Under the pieces are notes generated by a model, which had not been told where the DNA came from, did no database searches, and saw only the letters and a program-made list of their open reading frames with translations. A program made the translations under genes and the position numbers. From Bremia lactucae (taxonomy: Eukaryota; Oomycota; Peronosporomycetes; Peronosporales; Peronosporaceae): a DNA stretch of 64,000 bases. The stretch is from the NCBI RefSeq assembly GCF_004359215.1, contig NW_027152031.1, positions 1,096,119 through 1,160,118 of the forward strand. Direction: 5' to 3'. Shown here one piece after another: positions 1-9,766 of this stretch. The first letter of the stretch is position 1. The number at the start of each line of letters is the position of its first letter.

Positions 1-108
1 ATATCCACAGGCTGCCGAGAGATTAATCCCTCGGGATCTTGAAGTCTAGTCACTTCAACATTAACTATTTAAGGAAATTTCTCCTCAAGAACGCGGGGAC
101 TTATTCCC

Positions 109-1968
109 TCAACGTCTTCCGAGCGTGATTGCGCTATCAGTCGGGTCCTCTACGGTCGACTCTCTACTCGATCTAGGATCATCGTGTTGTCCGGTTAAGG
201 CAACCGGTACCCTTGAATGTCGCCCGCTAGGCGTACATTCATGTCTCAATCCACTCGACTTCTTCAAGTGGTGGACCTTTGGCGCTGCCTGTGCATTCGC
301 ACAGCCGCCGGCAGCTGACTCCGCAGGGTGATCACTAATCACACTGTGATCTTGTGCAGTCGTAGAAACGCCCGTACCACAAGTGAGGCCATCGCACTCA
401 CTCGTAGTACATCCACACGCTTGTGGACGCTCCAAGACGTTTATCAAATGGCCATCTGATGAACAAGTGGCAGGCATCTTTACGGATCGATGCTGCCAGC
501 TGATCCTTGGCTCGTATTTTCTGAGCCAAGGTAAACCTAGGATGACATGAATTTGTTAGTTAAATCCCAGTACGATGTAATCATCATCGTACTGTAGATC
601 TTTTAACATTTTGTAAAATTTCACTACGCGTTTCATTACTGTTATCGATGCGCCTGTCGCTAGACGCACTGTCATCCTCGTTGGAGGGATGTCGCGCTCA
701 ACATACTTGAGCCTACGACCCTCCCTCTAGTGACTGGCGACGAATAAAGTTATTCAACGCTCCGCAGTCCTCTAGGGCTCTAAGTGACAAATCATTTGTC
801 ACTTTTAACTTCAAGGTGATGAGGGATCCCTCATCACCAGGTGCAGAGACACATAATGATTGTGTGTCTGGAGCAACTTTAGTCAAGAGATTTGCAAATT
901 CTCTTGATGTTGCTGGATCAGTAGGGCGTTGCGCCCCTATTGAGCCCGACCGTTTTTTTAAGGTCCGCCTCGCTGCTGTGATTTCGCAACAACGTCGGAC
1001 CCGTGACCGTTGCCCTTTTTGCATTAGGTCCATATTTATGGTCAGTACCTCTCGGTACTGGGCGTGAAGCACTACGATTATTAGCATAGTGTCCTAACTT
1101 TTGACAGCGATTGCATTTTTCTGCAATCGCTTGTTGTTTGAAAAGCGAGGTCTCTCGCTTTCGATGTAAGAGAGGTCCATGTGCTCTGGACTTCCTAAAT
1201 CGTGTCGTCATGGAGGACGATACGATGACGAACTAGCTTAAGCCTGTCTCAAGCTTAAAATCCTTCTATTCCGCAACGGATGTTGCTTCTTGAAGCGTAT
1301 CCAGTCCCAAGCGGAACAGGTGGGTCTTTACGGGACCATCCGTAAGACCTTGCATGAACACCGTAATCAACGTGTGTTCTTGGACTATGTTATTTGTTAT
1401 ACAACTCGCTAAGAGTCGTATGTGCTGAAAATATGCGTGAACATCACGCTTGCCTTGCTTAAGTTTCAGAAGCTCTGAACGAGCTCTGAACTCAGCCCTT
1501 GGCGGTTCAAACGTCTGTTTGAGCCGGGCTTTAAAAGCCTATAGCGACCCAAAGACGTATGGGTCGCGCAACGTAAGGCTCAATGCCCAAGTTTTGGAGC
1601 GACCTGCCTAATCTGATTGAGCGAATGCGACTTGCATTTGCTCGTCGACGATGTGACGTGCCCTTAATGCATCGTCCAACTCGACAAACCATCTCAAGAG
1701 AGAGTCTTCTTCGACTCCCCTATACTTAGAGATGTCAATCTTTCAGGTTTCCGGACGACGCGTGTGCGTCATCCCAGGTACAGGGTTCTGTACTTGTTGT
1801 AACCTCAACAATTCTGCCTGTTGAGAGCCTTGCGGATTAAGCAAGGCTACCTTCTCCTTCGCCTCGTCATGTTCATGTGTATGAACTTGGCGATGATAAA
1901 TAGAGGGCATCTTTGTCAAAATCGGACAGCATGGCCAAGATGGCATCGTTCCCTACGGTCGAACTCAT
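109..1968 (-). pseudogene. Decayed gag-protease region of element D
   Basis: The gag start codon is at 1968 on the minus strand, opening with MSSTVGNDAILAM, close to the gag start of element A at 22386. A CCHC knuckle reading CNRCQKLGH lies near 1118-1092, and the protease C-terminal motif ILGLPWLRKYEP lies near 543-510. The frame is broken by stops and shifts; separate open pieces cover 1946-1743, 1211-918, 1087-713 and 477-109. The last piece (122 residues, 477-109) is identical to the piece at 18018-17650 in element E. Gag would form the particle and the protease would cut the polyprotein, but neither is intact here. Confidence 0.75.
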
Positions 1969-2037
1969 TCGTTTGACCGCACTCCTTTCTATGTCACTTA
2001 GAAAGGAGTAGCTATCACGCGAAACGGACGAACTACA

Positions 2038-2048
2038 AAGTGCTACCA
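2038..2048 (-). other. Primer-binding site of element D
   Basis: Two bases after the LTR end the minus strand reads TGGTAGCACTT. TGG pairs with the CCA end of a tRNA primer. The same TGGTAGCAC follows the LTRs of elements A (22245) and C (7924) at the same two-base spacing. The tRNA was not identified. Confidence 0.7.
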
Positions 2049-2050
2049 GG

Positions 2051-2488
2051 TGTAACGGAGCACTACTGACTTGTACTGTTTCAATAAAAGTCCACTTCGC
2101 ACTGCCTCGGTGCGAGTGGTGCCTCACGTCAGTTCACGCACCTAGTACGTGCAAAGGAAGACTCTCTTTATAGCACTTGCTTAAAAGAGGTTGATAAAAC
2201 CGTATTTAATATAATTAAGTTCTTCTGCTTCTGTCTATTAAGTACTAAATTAATTTTAAACTAATACAAAACATGTAATGAAGTCTTATCTGTCTTTTTC
2301 TTTTGCGTGCGTCCAGCGCTGACTGGACCGCGGAGAAAGTAGATATAATGGTGTATATCTACCAATAGATAAGCTTTTAGGAAATTACCACGTAAAGATA
2401 TATTCTCCAAATATTCTCTACCTTTTAGATAATATACAATTAACAACCTTAAAGTGTTAATTTTCTTGTAACGATACACCCCGTTACA
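2051..2488 (-). repeat. 5' LTR of element D
   Basis: On the minus strand the repeat opens with TGTAACGGGGTGTATCGTTACA and closes with CCGTTACA, so it has TG...CA ends and is about 438 bp long. The same repeat stands at 21804-22242 (plus), at 32775-33127 (plus, truncated) and at about 19519-19920 (minus, end deleted). The opening bases form a short inverted repeat (TGTAACG...CGTTACA). Confidence 0.85.
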
Positions 2489-2524
2489 CGTGTAGATCGG
2501 TTGATTCAAACTAAAATCAACCAA

Positions 2525-2680
2525 TTAAAAGAATCACTGTCTTATCGCGTCAATATTACCAAAATTGGTAATATTGGAACTGTTAAGTCGAATTTGATAA
2601 AAGACCAAAAAATCTATTGATTTTCTCTTAAAGGAAATCGTATTTATTATTCCTCTTACCGAAAATAATATTTATGAAAC
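2525..2680. repeat. Dispersed AT-rich repeat, copy 1 (partner at 35455-35615)
   Basis: This stretch shares a run of near matches with 35455-35615: GTCTTAT-GCGTCAATATTACC, then GAACTNTTAAGT, then TTTATTATTCCTCT and AATAATATTTATGA. Both copies lie just upstream of the 5' side of a minus-strand Gypsy remnant (D and F), so it may be a common insertion context or an unrelated short repeat. No coding potential is visible. Confidence 0.5.
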
Positions 2681-2927
2681 GGAAACACCATTACAATGTA
2701 CTTACAGGGCTTTTTAAATATGACCTGAATGCCTTTAAGAAATTACCCCGTATTCACCTAACATATGCTCCAGCGCAATTAACAAATTGACGAAATTGAC
2801 AACCAGAAATAATTCGGAGTGTACTACTTCAATAGCTTTTAAATGTCAAGTAAAATTTGACGCTTACAGATTTAATTAATACATCAACATTAAATTACGT
2901 AGCATCATTGTTGTTTGTATTATCCTT

Positions 2928-3353
2928 TTAGTTGTCATCTGTATTGAGCTTTTCCATGCCATTTTCAAGATCTATTCTCTTTCTTGCATCGGCTCTTTTT
3001 CTTCTTTTTGCTGCCATTGTTTTTTCAACTGGGTCTATCTCTCTTTTTACAGTCTCTGATTTGCTTGTAGCTCCTTTTGCGGTTGAAGCTGTATCAGTAA
3101 TCTCTTTCGCGGCTTCTTGGAACAACTTCTCGTCTTCTTTGGAGAATTTGAATAGTTTGGAGCTGGAAAACATTCTCTCCTCAGATTTCGCAGATTTGCG
3201 CAGTTCTCCAGCTTTCAGGTATCTAGCAACTGGCGCGACTGGGATTGTGTCACGCATTTCCTGCTCTATATTAGCGGCTACGAGGAAAGCACTCGAATCT
3301 CCGAGGGAAATCGCAGACACAAAAATACTGCTAATCAGGAGCATACGCACCAT
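2928..3353 (-). CDS. Candidate secreted RxLR-like effector (RYLK...EER)
   Basis: 141 residues, intact from ATG to stop. Residues 1-22 look like a signal peptide: a short basic start (MVRM), a hydrophobic core (LLISSIFVSAI) and a small-residue end (GDSSA). RYLK stands at residues 44-47 and EER at 58-60, the positions and spacing expected for the RxLR-dEER leader of oomycete host-translocated effectors. The fourth residue of the motif is K rather than R; degenerate RxLR motifs are known in downy mildew effectors. The rest is charged and Lys/Glu/Ala-rich (two RKR/KRRKR clusters near the end could act in nuclear import), with no obvious WY fold. A longer frame begins 33 codons upstream, but the internal ATG at 3353 is preferred because only it puts the signal peptide at the N-terminus. 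Host target unknown. Confidence 0.7.
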   Translation of the reverse strand: MVRMLLISSIFVSAISLGDSSAFLVAANIEQEMRDTIPVAPVARYLKAGELRKSAKSEERMFSSSKLFKFSKEDEKLFQEAAKEITDTASTAKGATSKSETVKREIDPVEKTMAAKRRKRADARKRIDLENGMEKLNTDDN

Positions 3354-5067
3354 GTCGCTCGTTGAAATAAGAAAGAAAGAGATCTTACTGAGACGGAAGC
3401 AAAATGATAATGACTCGCTCCAATTAAAACTGTAGCGGTCTCTTGAAAACAAAAATTAAAATTAGACGAGTCATGCAATCGATTGCCACCAATGAAGTGG
3501 TGGTAGCCTTGTCGCAGTAGACCTAATGCGAAAAAGATTAGATTTTTTATGCAAGTTGTAAGGGATAGTGACGCTAACAATAGCAAGTATGAGCTAATAT
3601 AACGAGACTTTCGAAAAACTCCGATCAGGTGGAAGATCCAATACCATTTATCTTGCTTGAAATAGAATGGGGGACCTGACTGTGCGGTGACCATAGGCTT
3701 TGTTAGTTTGCAGTGGCTATCGGGCAATAAATATCTTATGATAGATAAAGAGTAGACATGACAGTCCTGTTTATCATACAAGAATGTCACTGTTTAGCAA
3801 TTTGTGCCTCCCCCAACCGAAGTTTCTTAAAAAAAGAACGAGCGGATAACGTGATGCGCTGGCATGCGCGAATCCACTTTTATGGACAAGACGTGAGCGG
3901 GACGACATCCTCCCGTTCCTGGACGGAGATAAAGCCTTTTAGCGTAGGACACGTGGAAATCTTGACTTTTTCGTTGCGACAAATAGAGCCGGCATCTGAT
4001 TCATATAAATATGATGGCTTCTTTTTGCACGAAAATTAACGACACGTTTGCTTAACAAATAAGACAAAGCACAACATATTGAATATTTTGCAGCCAATAT
4101 CACGTGCTTAGGTATTTAATAGACTCATTGCGCCATTAAGATATAAAGTAATGTCATATCGAACCATTGTACAAGCTCAACAATTGCTGTGGTCACAATA
4201 TCGGAAGCAAGCCGACAACTAATCGAGATGCCGTAAAAAAAACTTCCAGCAACTTTCTTGGACTGTTCGGAAATGGATGCGACATTCATGCGTTATTTCG
4301 CATCGCAAGCATTGAGCTGGAAAAAAGTTCAGATTAATTAAGACCATGTTTTTACCACCAGCTGCAGAAACGAAATTTCAAATATATACATCACGCTCAT
4401 CGATAATTGAAATCATCTGGAAGAGAAAATTGGGTATTCATGCGACGATTGAGCGACCAGATGACTTAACACCATGCGACAACACCAAAATATAGTTAGC
4501 CCCGGGAGTGATGACACAGCCATTTTAAAAAGTTGCGTTTTAACCAATATTGTGTCGACACACGCTTCACCACGAGAAATCAAAGCTCCATATATCCTTT
4601 TGCAAGGCAAACGATATTTTTACTTGCGCGTAAAGCATGAGATGCAGTTTTGAGGACAAGAAGTATCCTATAATAGCGTCATTGATATTGGAGATCCGCA
4701 AGGGAATTTTAGATTTATATGCCCGATAAACAATTTAGGCAACAATAAAAGTATTATTTTGTCCCCAATGATGCAGCAAATGAAGTGCAAGCCACTAAGT
4801 AGGAGTGAAGTATGAAAGTAGAATACCTTCACTCGTCTTTTTGGATCCTTTTGACAAATGATGTGGCTAGATTAAAACTAGACACTGTTTTATTCACGTT
4901 CGACTAGGGAAATATATTTAAACCAAATGTAATTAAATATAAACTTTATCCAATGATTGGATGCCATCTGTAGATGTGTATTCCTGCATGGCGAGCTTAC
5001 TTTTTTAAATCGCAGATGATGTCTTGATCCCCTTAAATGCGAAAGCACATTAAGACACAAGGGTGGG
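3354..5067. other. Non-coding stretch between effector and element B
   Basis: No convincing gene, LTR or RNA is seen. The longest open frames (for example a 93-codon frame at 3758-4039) have no family resemblance and no supporting context. The 3' side (about 4870-4990) is AT-rich. The stretch just above 3353 should hold the effector promoter, but no clear motif is visible. Confidence 0.5.
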
Positions 5068-5277
5068 TGTAGACAGGTGCTACTATAGCAGCCACGCTCT
5101 ACTTACGCACACACCTTTAGGCACAGTGAGAAGGCGGTTTGACCGTCTTCTCACACGTGCAGTGAGATTGTTGGTGGGCCCCTAAGCGACCTCACCCAAC
5201 GAGCTAAGTACTTTAGTACAAGTGTCGTCACGGAAGCGGTAATCCGTCTTCACGTGCGCACTTCTTAAGTTGAAAGT
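5068..5277 (-). repeat. Truncated extra copy of the element B LTR 3' part
   Basis: This segment repeats about 210 bp of the adjoining LTR (compare 5092-5275 with 5303-5490: shared CACGCTCTACTTA-GCACACACC, GTGTCGTCACGG-AGCGGT, CGTGCGCACTT). Read on the minus strand it ends in TCTACA, as the complete LTR ends in CCTACA. The two lie head to tail with no spacer, as after an LTR-LTR recombination or a partial duplication. Confidence 0.65.
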
Positions 5278-5808
5278 TGTAGGTGGGCAAGTCTTTATGG
5301 GGGCACGCTCTACTTAAGCACACACCCTAGCGCAGCGGAGAAGCTGTTTGACCGTCTAATTTCGTGTGCCGTGAGGTAATTGTGGTGGGCGCCTTAGCGA
5401 CCTCATCCAACGCACTAGGTACTCTGGTAAACGTGTCGTCACGGGAGCGGTGATTCGACTCCTCGTGCGCACTTGATAAGTAGAAAGTAGTTTGAGACCG
5501 ATTTAAATATAATCGCATTAAATATAAATTCCAATTTTTACCAAATTGAACTGTCATCTCTATTGATTACACTAATATGTTTTGCGAGCGTATCTCTATA
5601 TATCTCGCGTAACGGATGACGCTAGGCGACATCCCTCCTAATGTGAATGCACCTATGTGCATCACATACACAAGGGTTGGTCACAAATGTGAACCACACT
5701 CAAGTGGTGGGTCTAATTACTTTATTTAAGAAATTGACCATCCCCTTGAGTACACCAAGTGTATTTAACGGGGACTGTGTAACATTAGGGCAACTTTAGC
5801 CAGTTACA
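5278..5808 (-). repeat. 3' LTR of element B
   Basis: About 531 bp with TG...CA ends on the minus strand: it begins TGTAACTGGC at 5808 and ends CCTACA at 5278. It is preceded (5809-5822 on the plus strand) by a purine tract, on the minus strand TTAAGGGAGTGGATAG, which fits a polypurine tract for plus-strand priming. The related LTR at 25005-25540 is in plus orientation and has the same purine tract in front. Confidence 0.75.
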
Positions 5809-5940
5809 CTATCCACTCCCTTAAAGAACGAAGTTACATTTTAAACTTCGATAAAGTGGAAGGAAGAACTATGCTGCTTGACGCGCCGCTAAGTCTCTGA
5901 TTCACTCTAGCGACCTCTGTTTTCATACACGGCGCCAAAG

Positions 5941-6905
5941 GTGCCACCTACATGGGCAACGTTGGAGGGTCGTCTGCGAAGACGCCCACTAACTCTTGCA
6001 TTTAGCGCGCGCGCCGCGTTAACACGCCCTGCAGCGTCCAATGCCTTAGCTGAAACGCCGACCGCTACTGCTGCTGTCGCGTTAACGGGGCTTAAGGATT
6101 CATCCCACTTAATCAGTGAGGATGTTGATCCGTCGCTCATTGTCGACTACAATGAGTCGAGACCGTTGCCGTCACCTCAAAGTAATGATGCGGACAAGGA
6201 TCTCACGAGGAAGGATGATGGCACATTATTGCCCATCCAAACTTCTATCATTGCTCATAACATGGAGACAGCAACACTTACGAATGCTGTCTCGTCGTCT
6301 GCGCTGGATAGCGCAGCGACGGTTATTGCGAGCGCTGCCCATAAAGGCGCAGCCGCTTCTCCGTTGGGTAAAACCACACCGTCTTTTGCTCAGACCATTA
6401 TCCATAATGGTTCTGACATAGAGGATTCTGAGCGTAACGCTCCGCCGACGACGCGTGAATGTGCTTAGTCGCTGTCACAAGCCAGCCGTATTAAACGTGG
6501 CTGTGTGACGGGTGGCATATCACTTATGCTCCCTCTCTCTGAATGGCCTCGTGTAAACGGGACAATAGCGTCGCTCAAAAAACGCGCTTTTCTAAATGCT
6601 CAAAACTATTATGGTGTCATTAAATTATGGAAGACCCGGTCGTGTTGCGTTTAAATGAAACGCCCGACCAATACGAGGCGAAATTCTTGCGCCGCATTCA
6701 TCCGCATTCCGATGCGATGATACAGCGGTCGCAGCGAATTAATATCGCCCGCTTGCGTGTGAAAGAAATCATGGGCGGTACTGTACCCCCTGTTTCTTCT
6801 CACTACGCTACTTCTGCTAGTCCATTTGAGACTAGCGAAGAGGCCTCAGCTGGTGCTCCTTTTCATAGGCAGTCACCAAGTAAATTCACCGTCTCCCTCA
6901 TCTGA
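5941..6905 (+). pseudogene. Antisense accessory gene of element B (broken copy)
   Basis: This gene runs opposite to the element B pol and lies between pol and its 3' LTR. The product matches the copy at 24872-23979: an Ala/Thr-rich start, the acidic motif DVDPSLIVDYNES, a Ser/Ala/His linker, then a helical core containing NETPDQYEAKFLRRIHP and ARLRVKEIMGG. The start codon has become GTG (5941) where the sister has ATG, a stop interrupts at 6466-6468, and a frameshift lies near 6600-6630. The last piece is open from 6627 to 6905. Function unknown; no known domain was recognised. Tail-to-tail spacing to the pol end at 6967 is about 60 bp. Confidence 0.65.
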
Positions 6906-6966
6906 TCGCCGCTAGACTCACAGTCGGCGTCACCATCGTCTTCTTCGACGAATGGGGGTATGAGGC

Positions 6967-7436
6967 TCATTTGAGTCTACATACCGTTTCAGACGACCCA
7001 CTTAAAATACGGCGCGTCTTTATATACGAGGGAAGGGTGAGCCTATAATTTGAGTCACCAACCTCTATTACCACCTTAAAGGGCCCAATGAAACGGTGCA
7101 ACAACTTCGTAGTACCTCCAGGTAGTACAAAAATTGCATTTTTAGGTAGGGTAGCAATACTTAATAGTACTTTTTCACCCACTTTAAAGCGTTCGTTAAT
7201 TTTGAGACCATTTCGGTCAGCATATTCTTTTTGCTTGTCCTGTGCGCTTGCCATCTCGTCACGGACTTTTCGTGTGATGGCTAATCGCTTAATCAAAAAG
7301 CGTTGAGCCTCGCTCACGCTTTTAGCATCAAACTCGCCTATGATACCGCCGAGAGGTCGGTCATAGGACGTAGTTTTATTGACCACTGCTAAACTGGCAG
7401 GGTCACTAGGGAAAGTTCATGTCTTTAAGCTGATAG
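6967..7436 (-). pseudogene. Integrase C-terminal end of element B pol
   Basis: Open from 7386 to 6967 (139 codons). It resembles the C-terminal part of Gypsy integrases: a Lys/Glu-rich helix (QDKQKEYADRNG), then FKVGEKVLLS and LLHRFIGPFKVV, the conserved SH3-like region also seen at 12872-13132 and 14913-14800. No chromodomain follows, unlike elements A, C, E and G, so B belongs to a different branch or has lost it. The N-terminal part of pol is missing because the LTR of element C begins at 7437. Confidence 0.75.
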
Positions 7437-7921
7437 TGTAATGGGGCACACATCGGTTGGAGAACCGTTGTTGTGGTACATTTACTAAATGGGTAAAATA
7501 CCCTTTATCTAATTTTAAAATAGTTAGTTGCTTAAATCCCATTAAATATGGGCAATAATTATGTGGTCGCCGCCAGATATAAATCTGGGGCCGAAATCTA
7601 TTTTAAATTAGCTAGGGTAAGGTTTTTAGATTTAAATAATTAAATAAAGTGCAGTTCCTCATTGATCTTAAAGCGTTAAGTGCCTTCCTAAGGCTTGCGC
7701 ATTGATTTGTAAGAGATAGAAGCCTTTCTAAGGTATATCCTCTTGGGCACTAGTTGCCACTTGGCTTTACGAACCCCTGAATCCCTTGAACTAGGATTCC
7801 TTAAGCTTTAATAGCATGTACGACTCCCAGAGTTGTTAAACCCATAAGCTCAATAGAACTAAGTGACTCTCTGAGTCTGAGAGTCTTTCTCTGACTTTAG
7901 GAGCGTGATAGCTCCGCTACA
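7437..7921 (+). repeat. 5' LTR of element C
   Basis: About 485 bp, from TGTAATGGGGCAC at 7437 to GCTCCGCTACA at 7921, with TG...CA ends. A primer-binding site follows two bases later. It differs in sequence from the LTRs of A/D/E and of B, so it marks a third LTR family in the window. Confidence 0.75.
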
Positions 7922-7923
7922 CC

Positions 7924-7935
7924 TGGTAGCACTCG
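7924..7935 (+). other. Primer-binding site of element C
   Basis: TGGTAGCACTCG begins two bases after the LTR end. The TGGTAGCAC core is shared with elements A and D although their LTRs differ, so these families probably use the same tRNA primer. Confidence 0.7.
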
Positions 7936-7981
7936 TAGTCAACCTACGCCTGAGTCTTTACAAGACTTATTTTTTACGACA

Positions 7982-9000
7982 GTGAAAGAGGTTCCAGAAT
8001 TGTCAGAAGCGCAACGCGCCGCTTATGACAAGCTCAAAATCTTATTCGGGCTTGAGCACGTGGAATTTATTATTTCCCAGGGACCAGAGGTCCTGCATGC
8101 AAGGCTTGAAGCTTTCATGCGGTACAAAGCCTCCCTGATCGGTCAGGTACAGGACCCTTTAGCGGCATCTATGCCTACCCGGTACATCTCCGTACCTGAC
8201 TCAGAGCCGAGGGCTCGCCCTCTAACTGTAAATGTAAAAAAAAATGAGGGAAAAGAGGGAGAAAATCTCCCTTTTTGAATTGAGCAAATGGAAATGTCCA
8301 TTGATTACGTCTTGTTCTTACCAGAAAGGCAAATGTGGCTATGGCCATGTCCAAACTTGGAGGTAGAGCCATAGAGTGGGCATTAATGTGCAGCACATCC
8401 ATAAACGACGCTTTCCCCTCATGGGATTCGCTGAAACAGCAAGTGACCAGCATGTTTGCACCGCCTGATCAGGCTTTTTGCATGCGAGCACGACTCCTAG
8501 CGACTCGGCAGGGTAAAAGAACCCTGGGGGTCTTTGTCCAGGAGTTGAGAACTCTCATTGCATCTATGCATCAAGACCCGGTGCAAGAGGCAATTGTAGT
8601 GACCTTTTTTATGGGGGGTCTCAATGAAGGCATTGCCCGGACGGAATTGTTCCGATCTCATCCGGCTACGTTCGAAGAGGCAGTTGCCATAGCGCTACGC
8701 GCCGACTTTGACTTTAAGTCTGCCCGCGTTAGCACGCCTGTTTACCGAACAAGCTCTTCGAGCACATGGGTTCCGTCTAATAGAGCGGAACCTATGTTTA
8801 TAAGCCTCGTTGAGGAAGGAGAAGAGGCTCTTCAAGCTGTGGAACAGCATAAGACCATCCGTAGATGTTATGTGCGCGAATGCACGAAACATTTACGCCC
8901 TGCCTGCCCACTTCGAAATTTGCGTAAAGCCCGAAAGAGCTCCAACTCCGACCTATACCAGAGATCTGGTACGGTGCGGGGAAACGTCGATACCCAGTAG
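7982..9000 (+). pseudogene. gag of element C (frameshifted)
   Basis: The N-terminal piece (7982-8278) is joined by a stop/frameshift to the main piece (8335-9000). The main piece carries the Gypsy capsid-like region, with AIEWALMC, a W-D-S-L-K-Q-Q helix, RARLLATRQG, and FFMGGLNEGIARTELFR. Near the end is a degenerate zinc knuckle (CYVRECTKHLRPAC) in which the usual C-x2-C spacing is lost. Frame continuity with the protease is broken after 9000. Confidence 0.75.
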
Positions 9001-9089
9001 ATGCGGGGCGCCCTTCTGGGGAAGACCTAGGCTCGGTTAAACCTCAAGGAGGTGAGAATAAATAGAACCTTGCCCCAATTAGCTTGGTG

Positions 9090-9750
9090 CTCATTTCGAT
9101 TGTAAAGGGCTTTGGTAAGCCGTGGTCAATTTTAATTGACTCAGGAGTGTCTTGCAATTATGCTCGACGCCTTTCTATTGAGGGAAATCAACAATACGTG
9201 GAGGTACTTAGAGCGCATGGAGATAATACAATAACACTGTTTGCTTAGGGACAGGGACTCGGGTCACTGTTCCCAAAGTTCCATTGAACTTAGGTATAAA
9301 GTTTCTGGACTTTGACAGTATGGAACGCTGTCTCGTCCTTGATTTGGATTCGAGATATGATCTCATTTGTTGCCTAGCAAAGGTGGGTCCATGACTCTCC
9401 AAAACTTTGCTAGGAATATTGCGCGTGGCGCCTAAGGTCTTAGACTTCCAATTGATCCACGGTCAGGGGAGTGAAGACAGTAAAATGTCTCATCTCGCCC
9501 CTGAAAAGAAGCCGTGGCTTTTGCCAGAAAGGCTTATCAATAGCTTGTCTGGAGAAGCTACTCCTCACAATAAATATTACTAATTCGGTTCATGATGTTC
9601 TAGCCAGGCCATACCAAGAATGAGTCTGTCACTGTTTTAGACATTGGCATGTCTGAGTTAATAAACTCTAATGTTAAAAACATTAATTTTGAGCCCGACT
9701 GAGCAGAAATAAGTAAAACGGCACGTACTTCGTCGAGTAACACTCGCTAT
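9090..9750 (+). pseudogene. Aspartic protease region of element C
   Basis: The active-site region reads SILIDSGVSCNYARR near 9128-9172, a D-S-G protease signature with Val in place of the usual Ala/Thr. It is followed by the RYDLI region near 9353-9366 and by a linker with VTVLDIGMSEL near 9630-9660, typical between protease and RT in these elements. Several stops interrupt it. Bases 9463-9577 match the antisense accessory gene of element A in opposite orientation relative to pol. Confidence 0.6.
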
Positions 9751-9766
9751 ACTAACGATTCACTAA

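Larger units (their letters stand above)
1..2488 (-). mobile_element. Element D: 5' part of a Ty3/Gypsy LTR retrotransposon, cut by the window edge
   Basis: Read on the minus strand, this stretch holds an LTR (2488 to 2051), a primer-binding site, a leader, gag and the protease end of the polyprotein, and runs off the left edge before RT. It is a close relative of elements E (minus) and A (plus) in this window. The order LTR, gag with CCHC knuckle, then protease ending in the GLPWL motif is that of Ty3/Gypsy elements. Coding frames are broken in several places, so this copy is inactive as read. Confidence 0.85.

Noticed and set aside
2932..3435. A 167-codon frame on the plus strand over the effector gene
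   Set aside because: It is the antisense shadow of the minus-strand effector frame; only the minus strand has signal peptide and RxLR-EER motifs.
3758..4039. A 93-codon frame as a second effector
   Set aside because: N-terminal hydrophobic segment is short and there is no RxLR, EER, LFLAK or Cys pattern.
5092..5490. CRISPR-like or satellite array
   Set aside because: Only two diverged units, explained by a partial and a full LTR; this is eukaryotic DNA.
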